A DNA stretch of 64,000 nucleotides from an uncultured Rhodocyclaceae bacterium (GCA_907163075.1 CAJQTY010000001.1:2790001-2854000); one strand, 5' to 3'. Counted from the first letter of the stretch, positions 36,240 to 55,153 are shown. The notes: generated by a model not told the origin, from the letters alone. Made by a program: numbers and translations.

Positions 36240-36268
36240 TTGACAATACCTGTTGAAAACGTCAAAAT
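36240..36268 (+). promoter_or_regulatory. Candidate sigma-70 promoter for the tRNA-tuf operon
   Basis: A perfect -35 hexamer TTGACA (36240-36245) is followed at 17-nt spacing by CAAAAT (36263-36268). Transcription would start about 9 nt before the mature 5' end of tRNA-Tyr. Confidence 0.45.
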
Positions 36269-36283
36269 TTTCGGTTCCGAGTT

Positions 36284-36368
36284 GGAGGGATACCCAAGCG
36301 GTCAACGGGATCAGACTGTAAATCTGACGGCTCTGCCTTCGAAGGTTCGAATCCTTCTCCCTCCACCA
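36284..36368 (+). tRNA. tRNA-Tyr (GTA)
   Basis: The acceptor stem GGAGGGA pairs with TCCCTCC, the anticodon GTA lies in ACTGTAAATC, a long variable arm follows (type II tRNA, as expected for Tyr), then GGTTCGAATCC as T-arm and an encoded CCA. It is the first of three tRNAs before tuf. Confidence 0.95.
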
Positions 36369-36420
36369 AGAATGCCGCTGTGGGTGGTCGTGATTGTTTG
36401 TATTGCGGGTAAATGGTTTC

Positions 36421-36494
36421 GCGGGTGTAGCTCAATGGTAGAGCTGAAGCCTTCCAAGCTTAAGACGAGGGTTCGATTCCCTTCACCCGCTCCA
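36421..36494 (+). tRNA. tRNA-Gly (TCC)
   Basis: The acceptor stem GCGGGTG pairs with CACCCGC, the D-arm is GCTCAATGGTAGAGC, the anticodon is TCC in CCTTCCAAG, the T-arm is GGGTTCGATTCCC and the CCA is encoded. Confidence 0.96.
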
Positions 36495-36531
36495 CTCTGT
36501 GGCTGTGAGATTTTTGGATGGCGAGCAGGAT

Positions 36532-36606
<75 letters not shown>

Positions 36607-36657
36607 TAGTGTATGCACCGAAGATTTATTAACTTCTAACGTTTTGAGGTACCGGCA

Positions 36658-37848
36658 ATGGCTAAGGCAAAATTTGAACGGACGAAGCCGCACGTAAACG
36701 TCGGCACGATTGGTCACGTTGATCATGGCAAGACGACGCTGACGGCGGCGATCACGACGATCCTGTCGAAGAAGTTTGGTGGCGAGGCCAAGGCCTACGA
36801 CCAGATTGACGCAGCGCCGGAAGAAAAGGCGCGCGGCATCACCATCAACACGGCCCACGTTGAATACGAAACGGCCGGACGCCACTATGCCCACGTCGAC
36901 TGCCCGGGACACGCTGACTACATCAAGAACATGATCACCGGCGCCGCGCAGATGGACGGCGCGATCCTCGTCTGCTCGGCCGCTGACGGCCCGATGCCGC
37001 AAACGCGAGAGCACATCCTGCTGGCGCGTCAGGTTGGCGTCCCCTACATCATCGTCTACCTCAACAAGTGCGACATGGTTGACGACGAAGAACTGCTCGA
37101 ACTCGTCGAAATGGAAGTACGCGAACTGCTCTCCAAGTACGACTTTCCGGGTGACGACGTACCGATCATCAAAGGATCGGCACTGAAAGCCCTCGAAGGC
37201 GACGCCGGCGACCTTGGCGAAGGCTCGATCATGCGCCTCGCTGACGCCCTCGACAGCTACATCCCGACACCGGCACGCGTCGTCGACAAACCCTTCCTGC
37301 TGCCGATCGAAGACGTCTTCTCCATCTCCGGGCGCGGCACCGTCGTCACCGGCCGTGTCGAACGCGGGATCGTCAAAGTTGGCGAAGAAATTGAAATTGT
37401 CGGCATCAAACCCACGGTCAAAACCATCTGCACCGGCGTCGAAATGTTCCGCAAACTGCTCGACCAAGGGCAAGCGGGAGACAACGTAGGCGTCCTGCTG
37501 CGTGGCACCAAGCGTGAAGACGTTGAACGTGGCCAGGTACTGGCCAAGCCGGGTTCGATCACTCCGCACACCCACTTCACGGGAGAAGTGTACGTCCTGT
37601 CCAAGGACGAAGGCGGGCGCCACACCCCGTTCTTTAACAACTACCGTCCGCAGTTCTACTTCCGCACGACCGACGTCACGGGCGCCATCAGCCTGCCGGA
37701 AGGCGTGGAAATGGTCATGCCGGGCGACAACATCCAGATGACGGTCAAGCTGATTTGCCCGATCGCCATGGAAGACGGCCTGCGCTTCGCCATTCGCGAA
37801 GGCGGACGTACCGTCGGCGCCGGTGTCGTCGCCAAAATCATCGAGTAA
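36658..37848 (+). CDS. tuf: Elongation factor Tu, copy 1
   Basis: EF-Tu brings aminoacyl-tRNA to the ribosome as a GTP complex. The 396-residue protein has the G-domain motifs GHVDHGKTT, the switch I region [16 protein letters not shown] and NKCD, then the two beta-barrel domains. ATG follows TTTTGAGG. It lies in the tRNA-Tyr/Gly/Thr-tuf-tRNA-Trp arrangement typical of tufB loci. The protein is identical to the second copy at 53500-54690, and the DNA appears identical over the whole coding sequence. Confidence 0.99.
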   Translation: MAKAKFERTKPHVNVGTIGHVDHGKTTLTAAITTILSKKFGGEAKAYDQIDAAPEEKARGITINTAHVEYETAGRHYAHVDCPGHADYIKNMITGAAQMDGAILVCSAADGPMPQTREHILLARQVGVPYIIVYLNKCDMVDDEELLELVEMEVRELLSKYDFPGDDVPIIKGSALKALEGDAGDLGEGSIMRLADALDSYIPTPARVVDKPFLLPIEDVFSISGRGTVVTGRVERGIVKVGEEIEIVGIKPTVKTICTGVEMFRKLLDQGQAGDNVGVLLRGTKREDVERGQVLAKPGSITPHTHFTGEVYVLSKDEGGRHTPFFNNYRPQFYFRTTDVTGAISLPEGVEMVMPGDNIQMTVKLICPIAMEDGLRFAIREGGRTVGAGVVAKIIE

Positions 37849-37902
37849 CAGAACAAGGACGAGTGGGCGTTCTGGTAATGGGACGCCTATTGTCTCTGCT
37901 GC

Positions 37903-37978
37903 AGGGGTATAGCTCAACTGGCAGAGCGTCGGTCTCCAAAACCGAAGGTTGGGGGTTCGATTCCCTCTGCCCCTGCCA
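37903..37978 (+). tRNA. tRNA-Trp (CCA)
   Basis: The acceptor stem AGGGGTA pairs with TGCCCCT, the D-arm has AGCTCAACTGGCAGAGC, the anticodon is CCA in TCTCCAAAA, the T-arm is GGGTTCGATTCCC and the CCA is encoded. It lies between tuf and secE, its usual place. Confidence 0.96.
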
Positions 37979-38001
37979 TCATTATTAATTAAGCTGACGA
38001 A

Positions 38002-38355
38002 ATGGCCGATAAACTCAAGTTTGCGTTGGCGCTATTGTTGCTGGTTGCTGGCGTAACTGGTTTTTACCTGCTCGCCGAGCAGGCGATGATTTTGCGTGTA
38101 TTGATGGTATTTGCCGGTCTCGGGCTTTCGGCCGCGGTGGCGTGGCAAACTGAACCAGGTCGCCAGTTCTTTGTTTTTGCCAACGAGGCAACGAGCGAAG
38201 CCAAGAAAGTTGTCTGGCCGACGCGAAAGGAAACATTGCAGACGACAGGCTTGGTGTTTGCCTTCGTCGTCATCATGGCGGTTTTTCTCTGGCTGACTGA
38301 CAAGAGCCTTGAGTGGGTGTTGTACGACTTGGTTCTTGGGTGGAGAAAATCTTGA
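38002..38355 (+). CDS. secE: Preprotein translocase subunit SecE
   Basis: SecE is the essential small subunit that clamps SecY in the translocon. The 117-residue product has three membrane helices as in gammaproteobacterial SecE (two near the N terminus, then [20 protein letters not shown]) and the diagnostic amphipathic segment [17 protein letters not shown] before the last helix. Its TGA overlaps the TTG start of nusG. Confidence 0.96.
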   Translation: MADKLKFALALLLLVAGVTGFYLLAEQAMILRVLMVFAGLGLSAAVAWQTEPGRQFFVFANEATSEAKKVVWPTRKETLQTTGLVFAFVVIMAVFLWLTDKSLEWVLYDLVLGWRKS

Positions 38356-38885
38356 GTAAGCACTGGTATGTGATTCACGCCTATTCTGGCTTTGAAAAAA
38401 GCGTACAACGTGCACTCGCCGAGCGCATCCAGCGACAGGGCATGCAGGATGTGTTTGGCCAGATTCTGGTTCCGGTCGAAGAAGTTGTCGAGTTGAAGCT
38501 GGGTCAGAAAAGCATCTCCGAACGCAAGTTCTTCCCCGGTTACGTGCTGGTGGAAATGGAGATGAACGACGAGTCTTGGCATCTTGTGAAAAGTACGCCA
38601 AAGGTTACGGGTTTTGTCGGTGGTGCCGCCAACAAGCCAACCCCGATTTCCGAAAAGGAAGTCGAGAAAATCATGCAGCAGATGCAGGACGGTGTTGAGA
38701 AACCGCGTCCCAAGGTGCTCTTCGAGCCGGGCGAAATCGTCCGTGTCAAGGAAGGACCGTTTACCGATTTCCATGGCTCTGTCGAGCATGTCAATTATGA
38801 AAAGAATCGTCTGCGCGTTTCCGTGACTATCTTCGGTCGTGCGACGCCGGTCGAGCTGGAATTCGGCCAGGTCGAAAAAGCCTGA
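38352..38885 (+). CDS. nusG: Transcription termination/antitermination protein NusG
   Basis: NusG binds RNA polymerase and links it to Rho or the ribosome. The 177-residue product has the NGN domain ([34 protein letters not shown]) and the C-terminal KOW domain ([36 protein letters not shown]). I start at TTG 38352, which overlaps the secE stop and has GGAG at 7 nt spacing; this gives the family N terminus [12 protein letters not shown]. Confidence 0.97.
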   Translation: MSKHWYVIHAYSGFEKSVQRALAERIQRQGMQDVFGQILVPVEEVVELKLGQKSISERKFFPGYVLVEMEMNDESWHLVKSTPKVTGFVGGAANKPTPISEKEVEKIMQQMQDGVEKPRPKVLFEPGEIVRVKEGPFTDFHGSVEHVNYEKNRLRVSVTIFGRATPVELEFGQVEKA

Positions 38886-39002
38886 TTCTGACTGAGTCTT
38901 GGTGCCAAGAAAGCGCCAGAGTGGTGTGCGGCCTGCGGGTCGCGTTTGTCGTTGGGGAGCGCCTTGAAAAGCGCGTTTGAACCCGTTTAAAGGAGCTATA
39001 CC

Positions 39003-39434
39003 GTGGCAAAGAAAATTGTCGGCTTTATCAAGCTGCAAGTGCCGGCGGGCAAGGCCAACCCCTCGCCCCCGATTGGTCCAGCGCTAGGTCAGCGTGGCCT
39101 CAACATCATGGAATTCTGCAAGGCGTTCAACGCTCAGACGCAAGGCCTGGAGCCCGGCCTGCCGATTCCAGTGGTCATTACCGCCTTCGCGGACAAGAGC
39201 TTTACCTTCATTATGAAGACGCCGCCGGCGACCATCTTGATCAAGAAGGCCGCGGGCATTCAAAAGGGCAGTCCGAAGCCTCATACCGATAAGGTCGGCA
39301 AGTTGACTCGTGCCCAGTGCGAAGCCATTGCCACACAAAAGATGCCCGATCTGACCGCGGCCGACATGGATGCTGCCGTACGCACCATCGCCGGCAGTGC
39401 GCGTTCAATGGGTATTACCGTGGAGGGCTTATAG
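39003..39434 (+). CDS. rplK: 50S ribosomal protein L11
   Basis: The 143-residue protein has [40 protein letters not shown] and the C-terminal RNA-binding domain ending [15 protein letters not shown]11 forms the GTPase-associated centre with 23S rRNA and is needed for RelA activation. It starts with GTG after AAAGGAGC. In related bacteria L1 represses this operon by binding the L11 leader; the 117-nt leader here was not resolved. Confidence 0.98.
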   Translation: MAKKIVGFIKLQVPAGKANPSPPIGPALGQRGLNIMEFCKAFNAQTQGLEPGLPIPVVITAFADKSFTFIMKTPPATILIKKAAGIQKGSPKPHTDKVGKLTRAQCEAIATQKMPDLTAADMDAAVRTIAGSARSMGITVEGL

Positions 39435-39435
39435 C

Positions 39436-40125
39436 ATGGCAACTCTGAGCAAGCGCCAAAAGGCGATGCAAGGCAAAATTGACCGCAACAAGAACTACGC
39501 GGTGGGCGAAGCGTTGAAACTGGCCAAGGATTTTGCAACTGCCAAGTTTGACGAATCGATTGATGTTGCCGTTAGTCTCGGCATTGATGCCCGTAAATCT
39601 GATCAGTTGGTTCGTGGCTCCGTCGTGTTGCCTGCCGGCACCGGGAAGACCGTCCGTGTCGCCGTGTTCGCTCAGGGCGAAAAGGCCGAAGCGGCCAGAG
39701 CGGCTGGCGCCGATATCGTCGGTTTCGACGATCTTGCGGCCGAGATCAAGGCCGGCAACCTGAACTTCGACGTGGTGATTGCCACTCCGGATGCGATGCG
39801 CGTGGTTGGACAGCTTGGTCAGATTCTCGGTCCACGTGGCCTGATGCCGAATCCGAAGGTTGGCACCGTGACGATGGACGTGACTACTGGCGTCAAGAAC
39901 GCCAAAGCGGGCCAGGTTCAATACCGTACCGACAAGGGCGGCATCGTGCATAGCACGATCGGCCGTGCCTCGTTCGATCCGGAAAAGCTCGAACAGAATC
40001 TGAAAGCGCTGATCGAAGCGCTGACCAAGGCCAAACCGGCGAGTTCGAAAGGCCAGTATTTGAAGAAAATTGCCGTATCCAGCACTATGGGTCCGGGTGT
40101 ACGTGTCGATGCGTCTTCGCTTTAA
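39436..40125 (+). CDS. rplA: 50S ribosomal protein L1
   Basis: The 229-residue protein has [20 protein letters not shown] at the start, the L1 signature ([20 protein letters not shown]) and the C-terminal [21 protein letters not shown]1 builds the stalk near the E site and is the usual autoregulator of rplKA. It starts 2 nt after the rplK stop, so it is translationally coupled. Confidence 0.98.
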   Translation: MATLSKRQKAMQGKIDRNKNYAVGEALKLAKDFATAKFDESIDVAVSLGIDARKSDQLVRGSVVLPAGTGKTVRVAVFAQGEKAEAARAAGADIVGFDDLAAEIKAGNLNFDVVIATPDAMRVVGQLGQILGPRGLMPNPKVGTVTMDVTTGVKNAKAGQVQYRTDKGGIVHSTIGRASFDPEKLEQNLKALIEALTKAKPASSKGQYLKKIAVSSTMGPGVRVDASSL

Positions 40126-40411
40126 GTGAGTATGACGCCGAGCAAGGTCGACGAGTCAGTCGACTTTGTCAGGAACTTTGGGCTGTCGGCTGCTCGCTTT
40201 GCCGTCAGATCGTCAAAGACCGCAGGTGCCGGAAGGCGGAATGATGCCTGATAGCTTAAGTGTGTACGCGGCCTGCGTAGACGGTGATCCCCGATCAGGA
40301 TTTCTTTGCAGTCGATTTGCTCGAACTGCTCGTGCTCTTGGTTCAGGTCGCCGTGGGTGCGATGTGTCCAGCCGGACGTGTCGTGTGTTGACTTGATAGG
40401 AGGAAGGACCC
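40126..40411 (+). promoter_or_regulatory. rplJL leader region
   Basis: This 286-nt gap holds no gene. It includes a hairpin AAGGTCGAC/GTCGACTTT (40144-40167, 6-nt loop). By position it should hold the L10-L12 autoregulatory leader and possibly the rplJ promoter, but I could not fold the binding site by eye. Confidence 0.45.
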
Positions 40412-40909
40412 ATGGGTCTCAATCTTGATGAAAAAAAAGCCGTCGTGGCTGAGGTGTCGGCCCAGGTAGCCAATGCCCAGACAATCGTCGTGGCTGAGTA
40501 CAGCGGTCTTGGGGTGGCTCACCTCACCAAGCTGCGTGCTCAGGCCCGCAAGTCTGGCGTATACCTGCGCGTTCTGAAAAACACCTTGGTGCGTCGTGCG
40601 GTGGCCGATAGTACGTTCGCTGATCTTGCCGGACAAATGACTGGTCCGCTGATTTACGGCATTTCGCAGGATCCGGTTGCTGCAGCAAAAGTGCTGAACG
40701 ACTTTGCCAAGTCCAATGACAAGCTCGTGTTAAAGGCGGGTTCTTACGGCGGCAGAGTTCTCGATAAAGCCGGTGTGCAAGCACTTGCATCAATTCCGAG
40801 TCGCGAAGAACTGCTTGGCAAATTGCTCGGCATCATGCAGGCACCGGTTACCGGTTTTGCTTGTGTTCTTGCTGCGTTGGCCAAGCAACGTGAAGAAGCG
40901 GTCGTCTGA
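40412..40909 (+). CDS. rplJ: 50S ribosomal protein L10
   Basis: The 165-residue protein has [20 protein letters not shown], the rRNA-binding region [36 protein letters not shown], and the C-terminal helix for L7/L12 dimers ([20 protein letters not shown]). ATG follows TAGGAGGAAGG. It anchors the L7/L12 stalk and probably represses its own operon through the leader. Confidence 0.98.
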   Translation: MGLNLDEKKAVVAEVSAQVANAQTIVVAEYSGLGVAHLTKLRAQARKSGVYLRVLKNTLVRRAVADSTFADLAGQMTGPLIYGISQDPVAAAKVLNDFAKSNDKLVLKAGSYGGRVLDKAGVQALASIPSREELLGKLLGIMQAPVTGFACVLAALAKQREEAVV

Positions 40910-40974
40910 CCGTCCGTCGCAAGTTCACTGACAGCTTTTATACGTATCCAGATTTAGTTAGGAGTTTTTTGATT

Positions 40975-41346
40975 ATGGCTATTACCAAAGACGACATCCT
41001 TGAAGCGGTTGGTTCGATGACTGTTATGGATCTGAACGACCTGGTCAAGGCGTTCGAAGAGAAGTTTGGCGTGTCTGCCGCTTCCATGGCTGTTGCTGGT
41101 CCGGCAGCTAGCGCTGCCGCCGTTGTGGAAGAGCAGACTGAATTCACAGTCATGTTGCTGGGCTGTGGTGAGAAGAAAGTTGAAGTTATCAAAGTGGTTC
41201 GCGCGGCGACCGGCCTTGGGTTGAAGGAAGCCAAGGATCTCGTTGACGGCGCACCGAAAGCCGTCAAGGAAGCGATTTCCAAGGCGGACGCTGATGCACT
41301 CAAGAAGTTGCTTGACGACGCTGGCGCCAAGGTCGAGATCAAGTAA
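40975..41346 (+). CDS. rplL: 50S ribosomal protein L7/L12
   Basis: The 123-residue stalk protein has an N-terminal dimerisation domain ([20 protein letters not shown]), an Ala-rich hinge ([15 protein letters not shown]) and the C-terminal factor-binding domain ([20 protein letters not shown]). A Cys in [10 protein letters not shown], where most homologues have an Ala/Gly-rich AGA-type turn, is slightly unusual. ATG 40975 follows TTAGGAG. A terminator-like hairpin follows the gene. Confidence 0.98.
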   Translation: MAITKDDILEAVGSMTVMDLNDLVKAFEEKFGVSAASMAVAGPAASAAAVVEEQTEFTVMLLGCGEKKVEVIKVVRAATGLGLKEAKDLVDGAPKAVKEAISKADADALKKLLDDAGAKVEIK

Positions 41347-41363
41347 TTTCGGTTTCGCAAGTT

Positions 41364-41403
41364 GGGCTGGCCGCTTTTTAGCAGCCAGCCCTTTTGTGTT
41401 TTT
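41364..41403 (+). terminator. Terminator/attenuator after rplL
   Basis: GGGCTGGC (41364-41371) pairs with GCCAGCCC (41384-41391), followed by TTTTGTGTTTTT. It lies 18 nt after the rplL stop and 217 nt before rpoB. A partial terminator here would set the ratio of r-protein to RNA polymerase transcription, as known for E. coli rplL-rpoB. The rest of the gap to 41619 shows no gene. Confidence 0.75.
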
Positions 41404-41619
41404 CTGGAAACGACATTGTTTTCGCGTCGTTTTTACTGATTGTATGTGCATTTTTGTAACGTGCAAATGCAAGAACGAATGGCGGTAATGTGCATCAGGA
41501 ACTGGATGTTGCTTTATCTGACCAATCGTTTTTTTGTTTGTCCGTTGCGAACCGGCCGAAGTCTCCCGACTCGGGCCGGAATGCGCTAGTGGATTTTGCT
41601 TTCTGAGTTCGGAGCGACC

Positions 41620-45903
<4,284 letters not shown>

Positions 45904-45990
45904 ATGGCCTGCCGAAGCAGTTGAGCACAGTAGCCGCAACATTGCTTGTGGCTTGGAGAATTTGGGTTCTCACCCCGAACGGAGTGAAAG

Positions 45991-50199
<4,209 letters not shown>

Positions 50200-50264
50200 C
50201 TTGGGGGTTAATAGAACCTAAAATCTTGGGTCTTTGTCGGCTGGGGCTAACCATTGCCGTGGCC

Positions 50265-50273
50265 TGTTATAAA
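50265..50273 (+). promoter_or_regulatory. Candidate extended -10 element before the str operon
   Basis: TGTTATAAA is an extended -10 element without a recognisable -35. Transcription would start around 50280, just before the hairpin at 50283, so the hairpin would lie in the leader of this transcript. Confidence 0.3.
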
Positions 50274-50282
50274 AACATCGCT

Positions 50283-50313
50283 AAGGCGGCCCTTGGTCCG
50301 CCTTGGTTTTTTT
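50283..50313 (+). terminator. Rho-independent terminator between rpoC and rpsL
   Basis: AAGGCGG (50283-50289) pairs with CCGCCTT (50298-50304), followed by GG and seven T. It lies 84 nt after rpoC and 56 nt before rpsL, separating the rpoBC and str transcripts. Confidence 0.75.
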
Positions 50314-50368
50314 GCAGTGGCTATCTTTCAAGAAGGATAGTGGCGGCAGGAAATTTAGGGACAGAACT

Positions 50369-50746
50369 ATGCCAACCATCAACCAGTTAGTGCGCAAGCC
50401 GCGCGAAGCCGTGCGTAGCAAGAGCAAAGTACCGGCTTTGGAGAATTGCCCGCAGAAGCGCGGTGTATGTACCCGTGTATATACCACCACGCCGAAAAAG
50501 CCGAACTCCGCGCTGCGCAAAGTATGCAAGGTTCGCCTGACGAATGCCTTCGAGGTAATTTCGTACATCGGCGGCGAAGGCCACAACCTTCAAGAGCACT
50601 CGGTAGTTCTGATCCGTGGTGGTCGTGTAAAGGACTTGCCGGGTGTGCGTTACCACACTGTGCGCGGTTCGCTTGACACGCAAGGTGTCAAGGATCGCAA
50701 GCAGAGTCGCTCGAAGTACGGAACGAAGCGTCCGAAAACCGCCTGA
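50369..50746 (+). CDS. rpsL: 30S ribosomal protein S12
   Basis: The 125-residue protein has [40 protein letters not shown] and [20 protein letters not shown]. The Lys residues where streptomycin resistance changes occur (TTPKKPNS and the RVKDLPG loop) are in the wild-type state. S12 is part of the decoding centre. ATG 50369 gives the standard N terminus. Confidence 0.99.
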   Translation: MPTINQLVRKPREAVRSKSKVPALENCPQKRGVCTRVYTTTPKKPNSALRKVCKVRLTNAFEVISYIGGEGHNLQEHSVVLIRGGRVKDLPGVRYHTVRGSLDTQGVKDRKQSRSKYGTKRPKTA

Positions 50747-50763
50747 TCGCGGGATTAAGTAAG

Positions 50764-50785
50764 TGACCGTTCTGGTGGGCGGTCA
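50764..50785 (+). promoter_or_regulatory. Hairpin in the rpsL-rpsG intercistronic region
   Basis: TGACCG (50764-50769) pairs with CGGTCA (50780-50785) around a 10-nt loop, in the 97-nt gap between rpsL and rpsG. In E. coli S7 binds this intercistronic region to repress the str operon; a like role here is inference. Confidence 0.4.
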
Positions 50786-50843
50786 GGATGATAGTCGTCT
50801 GTGATGCCTATCTTCAACTGAATTGAAAATTTGAGAGGTTGCT

Positions 50844-51314
50844 ATGCCACGTCGTCGCGAAGTACCCAAGCGCGAAATTCTGCCGGATCCAAAGTTTGGC
50901 AATATCGAGGTTTCGAAGTTCGTTAACACCATCATGATGAGTGGCAAGAAGTCGGTTGCCGAGCGTATTGTCTATGGCGCATTTGACCTTATCGTTGCCA
51001 AGGGCGGCAAGGATCCAATTGAGGTGTTCGGTTTGGCGATGAATAACATCAAGCCCTTGGTCGAGGTCAAGAGCCGTCGCGTTGGCGGCGCCAACTACCA
51101 GGTGCCGGTTGAAGTTCGCCCGAGTCGGCGCATGGCATTGGCCATGCGCTGGTTGCGTGAGGCTGCACGCAAGCGTTCCGAGAAGTCGATGGGTCAGCGT
51201 TTGGCGGCCGAAATGCTCGAAGCGGCAGAAAACCGTGGCGGTGCTGTCAAAAAACGTGATGAGGTGCATCGCATGGCTGACGCCAACAAGGCGTTCGCTC
51301 ACTTCCGGTTCTGA
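50844..51314 (+). CDS. rpsG: 30S ribosomal protein S7
   Basis: The 156-residue protein has [40 protein letters not shown], the basic [20 protein letters not shown] and [21 protein letters not shown]7 nucleates the 30S head and is the usual autoregulator of the str operon. ATG follows TTGAGAGG. Confidence 0.99.
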   Translation: MPRRREVPKREILPDPKFGNIEVSKFVNTIMMSGKKSVAERIVYGAFDLIVAKGGKDPIEVFGLAMNNIKPLVEVKSRRVGGANYQVPVEVRPSRRMALAMRWLREAARKRSEKSMGQRLAAEMLEAAENRGGAVKKRDEVHRMADANKAFAHFRF

Positions 51315-51381
51315 TCGCATATCTTTCCGTCGCCGCTGGTAAAGGGTGACGACTGTTCTTTATTAGTGAAGGTCTATTACT

Positions 51382-53475
51382 GTGGCACGCAAAACTCCTA
51401 TCGACCGCTACCGCAATATCGGTATTAGCGCGCACATTGACGCCGGTAAGACGACGGTGACTGAGCGCATTCTGTTTTACACCGGTGTGAATCATAAAAT
51501 TGGCGAAGTTCATGACGGCGCAGCGACCATGGACTGGATGGAGCAGGAACAGGAGCGTGGTATCACTATCACTTCCGCGGCGACCACCTGTTTCTGGAAG
51601 GGGATGGATTTTATTCGTCCCGAGCATCGCATCAACATCATTGATACCCCTGGTCACGTGGACTTCACGATCGAAGTTGAGCGGTCAATGCGGGTGCTCG
51701 ATGGCGCCTGCATGGTGTACTGCGCTGTCGGCGGCGTGCAACCCCAGTCGGAAACCGTTTGGCGGCAGGCCAACAAGTACAAGGTTCCACGCCTTGCCTT
51801 CGTAAACAAGATGGATCGCCAAGGTGCGGACTTCTTCAAGGTTGTCGATCAGATGGCTAGCCGTCTCAAGGCGAACCCCGTGCCGATCGTCATTCCGATT
51901 GGCAAGGAGGACTACTTTCAAGGTGTCGTTGACCTGATCAAGATGAAGGCGATCTATTGGGACGACGCGTCTCAAGGCATGAAATTCGATTATCGCGACA
52001 TTCCTGCCGAGTTACAGGCTCAGGCCGACGAGTGGCGCGGCAAGATGGTTGAAATGGCGGCTGAGTCATCTGAAGAGATGATGGACCAGTATCTTGAGTC
52101 GGGTGATTTGACTGAAGCGCAAATCATCAGGGGCCTGCGGGATCGTACGATTGCCTGCGAGATTCAGCCGATGCTGTGTGGCACCGCGTTCAAGAACAAA
52201 GGTGTTCAGCGCATGCTCGACGCTGTGATCGATCTGTTGCCGTCGCCAGTTGATATTCCCCCGGTGACCGGTGAGAAGGAAAACGGTGAACTCGATACGC
52301 GCGAGGCGTCTGATGGCGCCAAATTCTCTGCGCTAGCCTTCAAACTGATGACCGACCCGTATGTCGGCCAGCTAACCTTCATCAGAGTTTACTCTGGCGT
52401 GCTGAAATCCGGCGATACCATCTATAACCCGATTAAGGGGCGCAAGGAACGTATCGGTCGGGTGTTGCAGATGCACGCGAACAACCGGGAGGAAATCAAG
52501 GAAGTTCTGGCGGGCGACATCGCCGCCTGTGTAGGACTGAAGGAGGTAACCACCGGTGAAACATTGTGCGACCCTGCTGCAGTAATCACTCTTGAGCGGA
52601 TGGTGTTCCCGGAGCCCGTTATTCACATTGCGGTCGAGCCAAAAACCAAGGTTGACCAGGAAAAGATGGGTATCGCCCTCGGTCGTCTTGCTCAGGAAGA
52701 TCCTTCGTTCCGTGTGCGCAGTGATGAGGAATCCGGTCAGACGATCATTTCAGGAATGGGTGAGTTGCATCTTGAAATCATTGTTGACCGCATGAAGCGG
52801 GAGTTTGGTGTTGAGGCCAACGTTGGCGCACCGCAGGTGGCATATCGTGAATGCATAAAAAAGACTGTCGAACAGGAGGGCAAATTCGTCAAACAATCTG
52901 GCGGACGCGGTCAGTTCGGGCATGTCTGGCTCAAGATCGAGCCGAACGAAGCAGGCAAGGGCTACGAGTTTGTCGATGCCATCAAAGGCGGGACAGTGCC
53001 GCGTGAGTACATCCCGGCTGTGGACAAAGGTCTTCAAGAGTCGATCAAGAGCGGTGTGCTTGCCGGATTCCCCGTGGTAGATATGAAGTTCACTTTGTTT
53101 GATGGTTCCTATCACGACGTTGACTCGAATGAAAATGCCTTCCGCATGGCGGCTTCGATGGCCTTCAAGGAAGGTATGCGCAAGGCTCAGCCGACTTTGC
53201 TGGAGCCGATGATGGCGGTGGAAGTTGAGACACCGGAAGAGTATATGGGCAATATCATGGGGGACCTTTCCGGCCGTCGTGGCGTCGTGCTCGGAATGGA
53301 CGATATTCCCGGTAACATCAAAGCGATCAAGGCCGAGGTGCCTCTTGCCGAGATGTTCGGCTATTCCACGACGATGCGCTCTCTTTCTCAGGGGCGCGCG
53401 ACGTACTCCATGGAATTTAAACATTATGTCGAAGCGCCGAAAAACGTCGCCGAGGCCGTAATCAACAAGAAGTGA
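51382..53475 (+). CDS. fusA: Elongation factor G
   Basis: The 697-residue translocation GTPase has [19 protein letters not shown], the switch region [28 protein letters not shown] and [10 protein letters not shown]. The remaining domains II-V include [19 protein letters not shown] and [15 protein letters not shown]. It starts with GTG and lies 67 nt after rpsG and 24 nt before tuf copy 2, as in the classical str operon. Confidence 0.99.
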   Translation: MARKTPIDRYRNIGISAHIDAGKTTVTERILFYTGVNHKIGEVHDGAATMDWMEQEQERGITITSAATTCFWKGMDFIRPEHRINIIDTPGHVDFTIEVERSMRVLDGACMVYCAVGGVQPQSETVWRQANKYKVPRLAFVNKMDRQGADFFKVVDQMASRLKANPVPIVIPIGKEDYFQGVVDLIKMKAIYWDDASQGMKFDYRDIPAELQAQADEWRGKMVEMAAESSEEMMDQYLESGDLTEAQIIRGLRDRTIACEIQPMLCGTAFKNKGVQRMLDAVIDLLPSPVDIPPVTGEKENGELDTREASDGAKFSALAFKLMTDPYVGQLTFIRVYSGVLKSGDTIYNPIKGRKERIGRVLQMHANNREEIKEVLAGDIAACVGLKEVTTGETLCDPAAVITLERMVFPEPVIHIAVEPKTKVDQEKMGIALGRLAQEDPSFRVRSDEESGQTIISGMGELHLEIIVDRMKREFGVEANVGAPQVAYRECIKKTVEQEGKFVKQSGGRGQFGHVWLKIEPNEAGKGYEFVDAIKGGTVPREYIPAVDKGLQESIKSGVLAGFPVVDMKFTLFDGSYHDVDSNENAFRMAASMAFKEGMRKAQPTLLEPMMAVEVETPEEYMGNIMGDLSGRRGVVLGMDDIPGNIKAIKAEVPLAEMFGYSTTMRSLSQGRATYSMEFKHYVEAPKNVAEAVINKK

Positions 53476-53499
53476 TTTTGGTTTTTGAGGATACTGTAA

Positions 53500-54690
53500 A
53501 TGGCTAAGGCAAAATTTGAACGGACGAAGCCGCACGTAAACGTCGGCACGATTGGTCACGTTGATCATGGCAAGACGACGCTGACGGCGGCGATCACGAC
53601 GATCCTGTCGAAGAAGTTTGGTGGCGAGGCCAAGGCCTACGACCAGATTGACGCAGCGCCGGAAGAAAAGGCGCGCGGCATCACCATCAACACGGCCCAC
53701 GTTGAATACGAAACGGCCGGACGCCACTATGCCCACGTCGACTGCCCGGGACACGCTGACTACATCAAGAACATGATCACCGGCGCCGCGCAGATGGACG
53801 GCGCGATCCTCGTCTGCTCGGCCGCTGACGGCCCGATGCCGCAAACGCGAGAGCACATCCTGCTGGCGCGTCAGGTTGGCGTCCCCTACATCATCGTCTA
53901 CCTCAACAAGTGCGACATGGTTGACGACGAAGAACTGCTCGAACTCGTCGAAATGGAAGTACGCGAACTGCTCTCCAAGTACGACTTTCCGGGTGACGAC
54001 GTACCGATCATCAAAGGATCGGCACTGAAAGCCCTCGAAGGCGACGCCGGCGACCTTGGCGAAGGCTCGATCATGCGCCTCGCTGACGCCCTCGACAGCT
54101 ACATCCCGACACCGGCACGCGTCGTCGACAAACCCTTCCTGCTGCCGATCGAAGACGTCTTCTCCATCTCCGGGCGCGGCACCGTCGTCACCGGCCGTGT
54201 CGAACGCGGGATCGTCAAAGTTGGCGAAGAAATTGAAATTGTCGGCATCAAACCCACGGTCAAAACCATCTGCACCGGCGTCGAAATGTTCCGCAAACTG
54301 CTCGACCAAGGGCAAGCGGGAGACAACGTAGGCGTCCTGCTGCGTGGCACCAAGCGTGAAGACGTTGAACGTGGCCAGGTACTGGCCAAGCCGGGTTCGA
54401 TCACTCCGCACACCCACTTCACGGGAGAAGTGTACGTCCTGTCCAAGGACGAAGGCGGGCGCCACACCCCGTTCTTTAACAACTACCGTCCGCAGTTCTA
54501 CTTCCGCACGACCGACGTCACGGGCGCCATCAGCCTGCCGGAAGGCGTGGAAATGGTCATGCCGGGCGACAACATCCAGATGACGGTCAAGCTGATTTGC
54601 CCGATCGCCATGGAAGACGGCCTGCGCTTCGCCATTCGCGAAGGCGGACGTACCGTCGGCGCCGGTGTCGTCGCCAAAATCATCGAGTAA
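53500..54690 (+). CDS. tuf: Elongation factor Tu, copy 2
   Basis: This tufA-position gene ends the str block and encodes the same 396-residue EF-Tu as 36658-37848, with [14 protein letters not shown] and NKCD. The nucleotide sequence matches copy 1 from ATG to TAA as far as I can read. The flanks differ: upstream GAGGATACTGTAA here versus GAGGTACCGGCA, downstream TTTTTAACTTCC versus CAGAACAAGG. Such pairs are kept alike by gene conversion. It runs into the S10 genes with a 54-nt gap. Confidence 0.99.
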   Translation: MAKAKFERTKPHVNVGTIGHVDHGKTTLTAAITTILSKKFGGEAKAYDQIDAAPEEKARGITINTAHVEYETAGRHYAHVDCPGHADYIKNMITGAAQMDGAILVCSAADGPMPQTREHILLARQVGVPYIIVYLNKCDMVDDEELLELVEMEVRELLSKYDFPGDDVPIIKGSALKALEGDAGDLGEGSIMRLADALDSYIPTPARVVDKPFLLPIEDVFSISGRGTVVTGRVERGIVKVGEEIEIVGIKPTVKTICTGVEMFRKLLDQGQAGDNVGVLLRGTKREDVERGQVLAKPGSITPHTHFTGEVYVLSKDEGGRHTPFFNNYRPQFYFRTTDVTGAISLPEGVEMVMPGDNIQMTVKLICPIAMEDGLRFAIREGGRTVGAGVVAKIIE

Positions 54691-54744
54691 TTTTTAACTT
54701 CCGGACAGGGTTGTTGCCTTGTCCGATCGCTCTTTGGAAAAAAA

Positions 54745-55056
54745 ATGCAAAACCAGAAAATCCGCATTCGCTTAAAAGCCTTTGATTATCGTCTGATAGA
54801 TCAGTCAGCTCAGGAAATCGTCGAAACCGCAAAGCGGACAGGCGCCGTTGTTCGCGGTCCGGTGCCGCTTCCGACTAGGATCCAGCGCTTTGATGTCCTG
54901 CGCTCCCCGCACGTTAACAAAACGTCGCGAGATCAGTTTGAGATTCGTACCCACTTGCGTTTGATGGATATCATTGACCCCACTGACAAAACAGTTGATG
55001 CGTTGATGAAACTCGATCTGCCAGCCGGTGTTGACGTCGAAATTAAGTTGCAGTAA
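54745..55056 (+). CDS. rpsJ: 30S ribosomal protein S10
   Basis: The 103-residue protein has [40 protein letters not shown] and [21 protein letters not shown]10 is a 30S head protein that also acts as NusE with NusB. Only a small hairpin (CGGACAGG with CCTTGTCCG, 54703-54726) lies between tuf and rpsJ, so there is no long S10 leader of the E. coli type. Confidence 0.99.
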   Translation: MQNQKIRIRLKAFDYRLIDQSAQEIVETAKRTGAVVRGPVPLPTRIQRFDVLRSPHVNKTSRDQFEIRTHLRLMDIIDPTDKTVDALMKLDLPAGVDVEIKLQ

Positions 55057-55077
55057 GTCCTTCATTGCGGCTATAAT
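55048..55077 (+). promoter_or_regulatory. Candidate internal promoter upstream of rplC
   Basis: A perfect -10 TATAAT (55072-55077) has a weak -35 TTGCAG (55048-55053) at 18-nt spacing; the -35 overlaps the rpsJ 3' end. It would add transcription of rplC and later S10-operon genes. Confidence 0.35.
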
Positions 55078-55133
55078 CGCCGCCTTTCGTCGGGTAGCGT
55101 CGGTGACGCCGCCCATTTTGACTTGTAGCGCTC

Positions 55134-55153
55134 GCCGGCCAATCGTAGCCGGC
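55134..55153 (+). promoter_or_regulatory. Hairpin just before the rplC ribosome-binding site
   Basis: GCCGGC (55134-55139) and GCCGGC (55148-55153) form a 6-bp stem with loop CAATCGTA. TAGAGGAG of the rplC ribosome-binding site follows at once. It could tune rplC translation. Confidence 0.35.

Noticed and set aside
52750-54465. 571-codon minus-strand frame opposite fusA and tuf (with a similar 485-codon frame at 36460-37917)
   Set aside because: Both are antisense shadows of tuf; their similarity to each other only reflects the duplicated tuf sequence.
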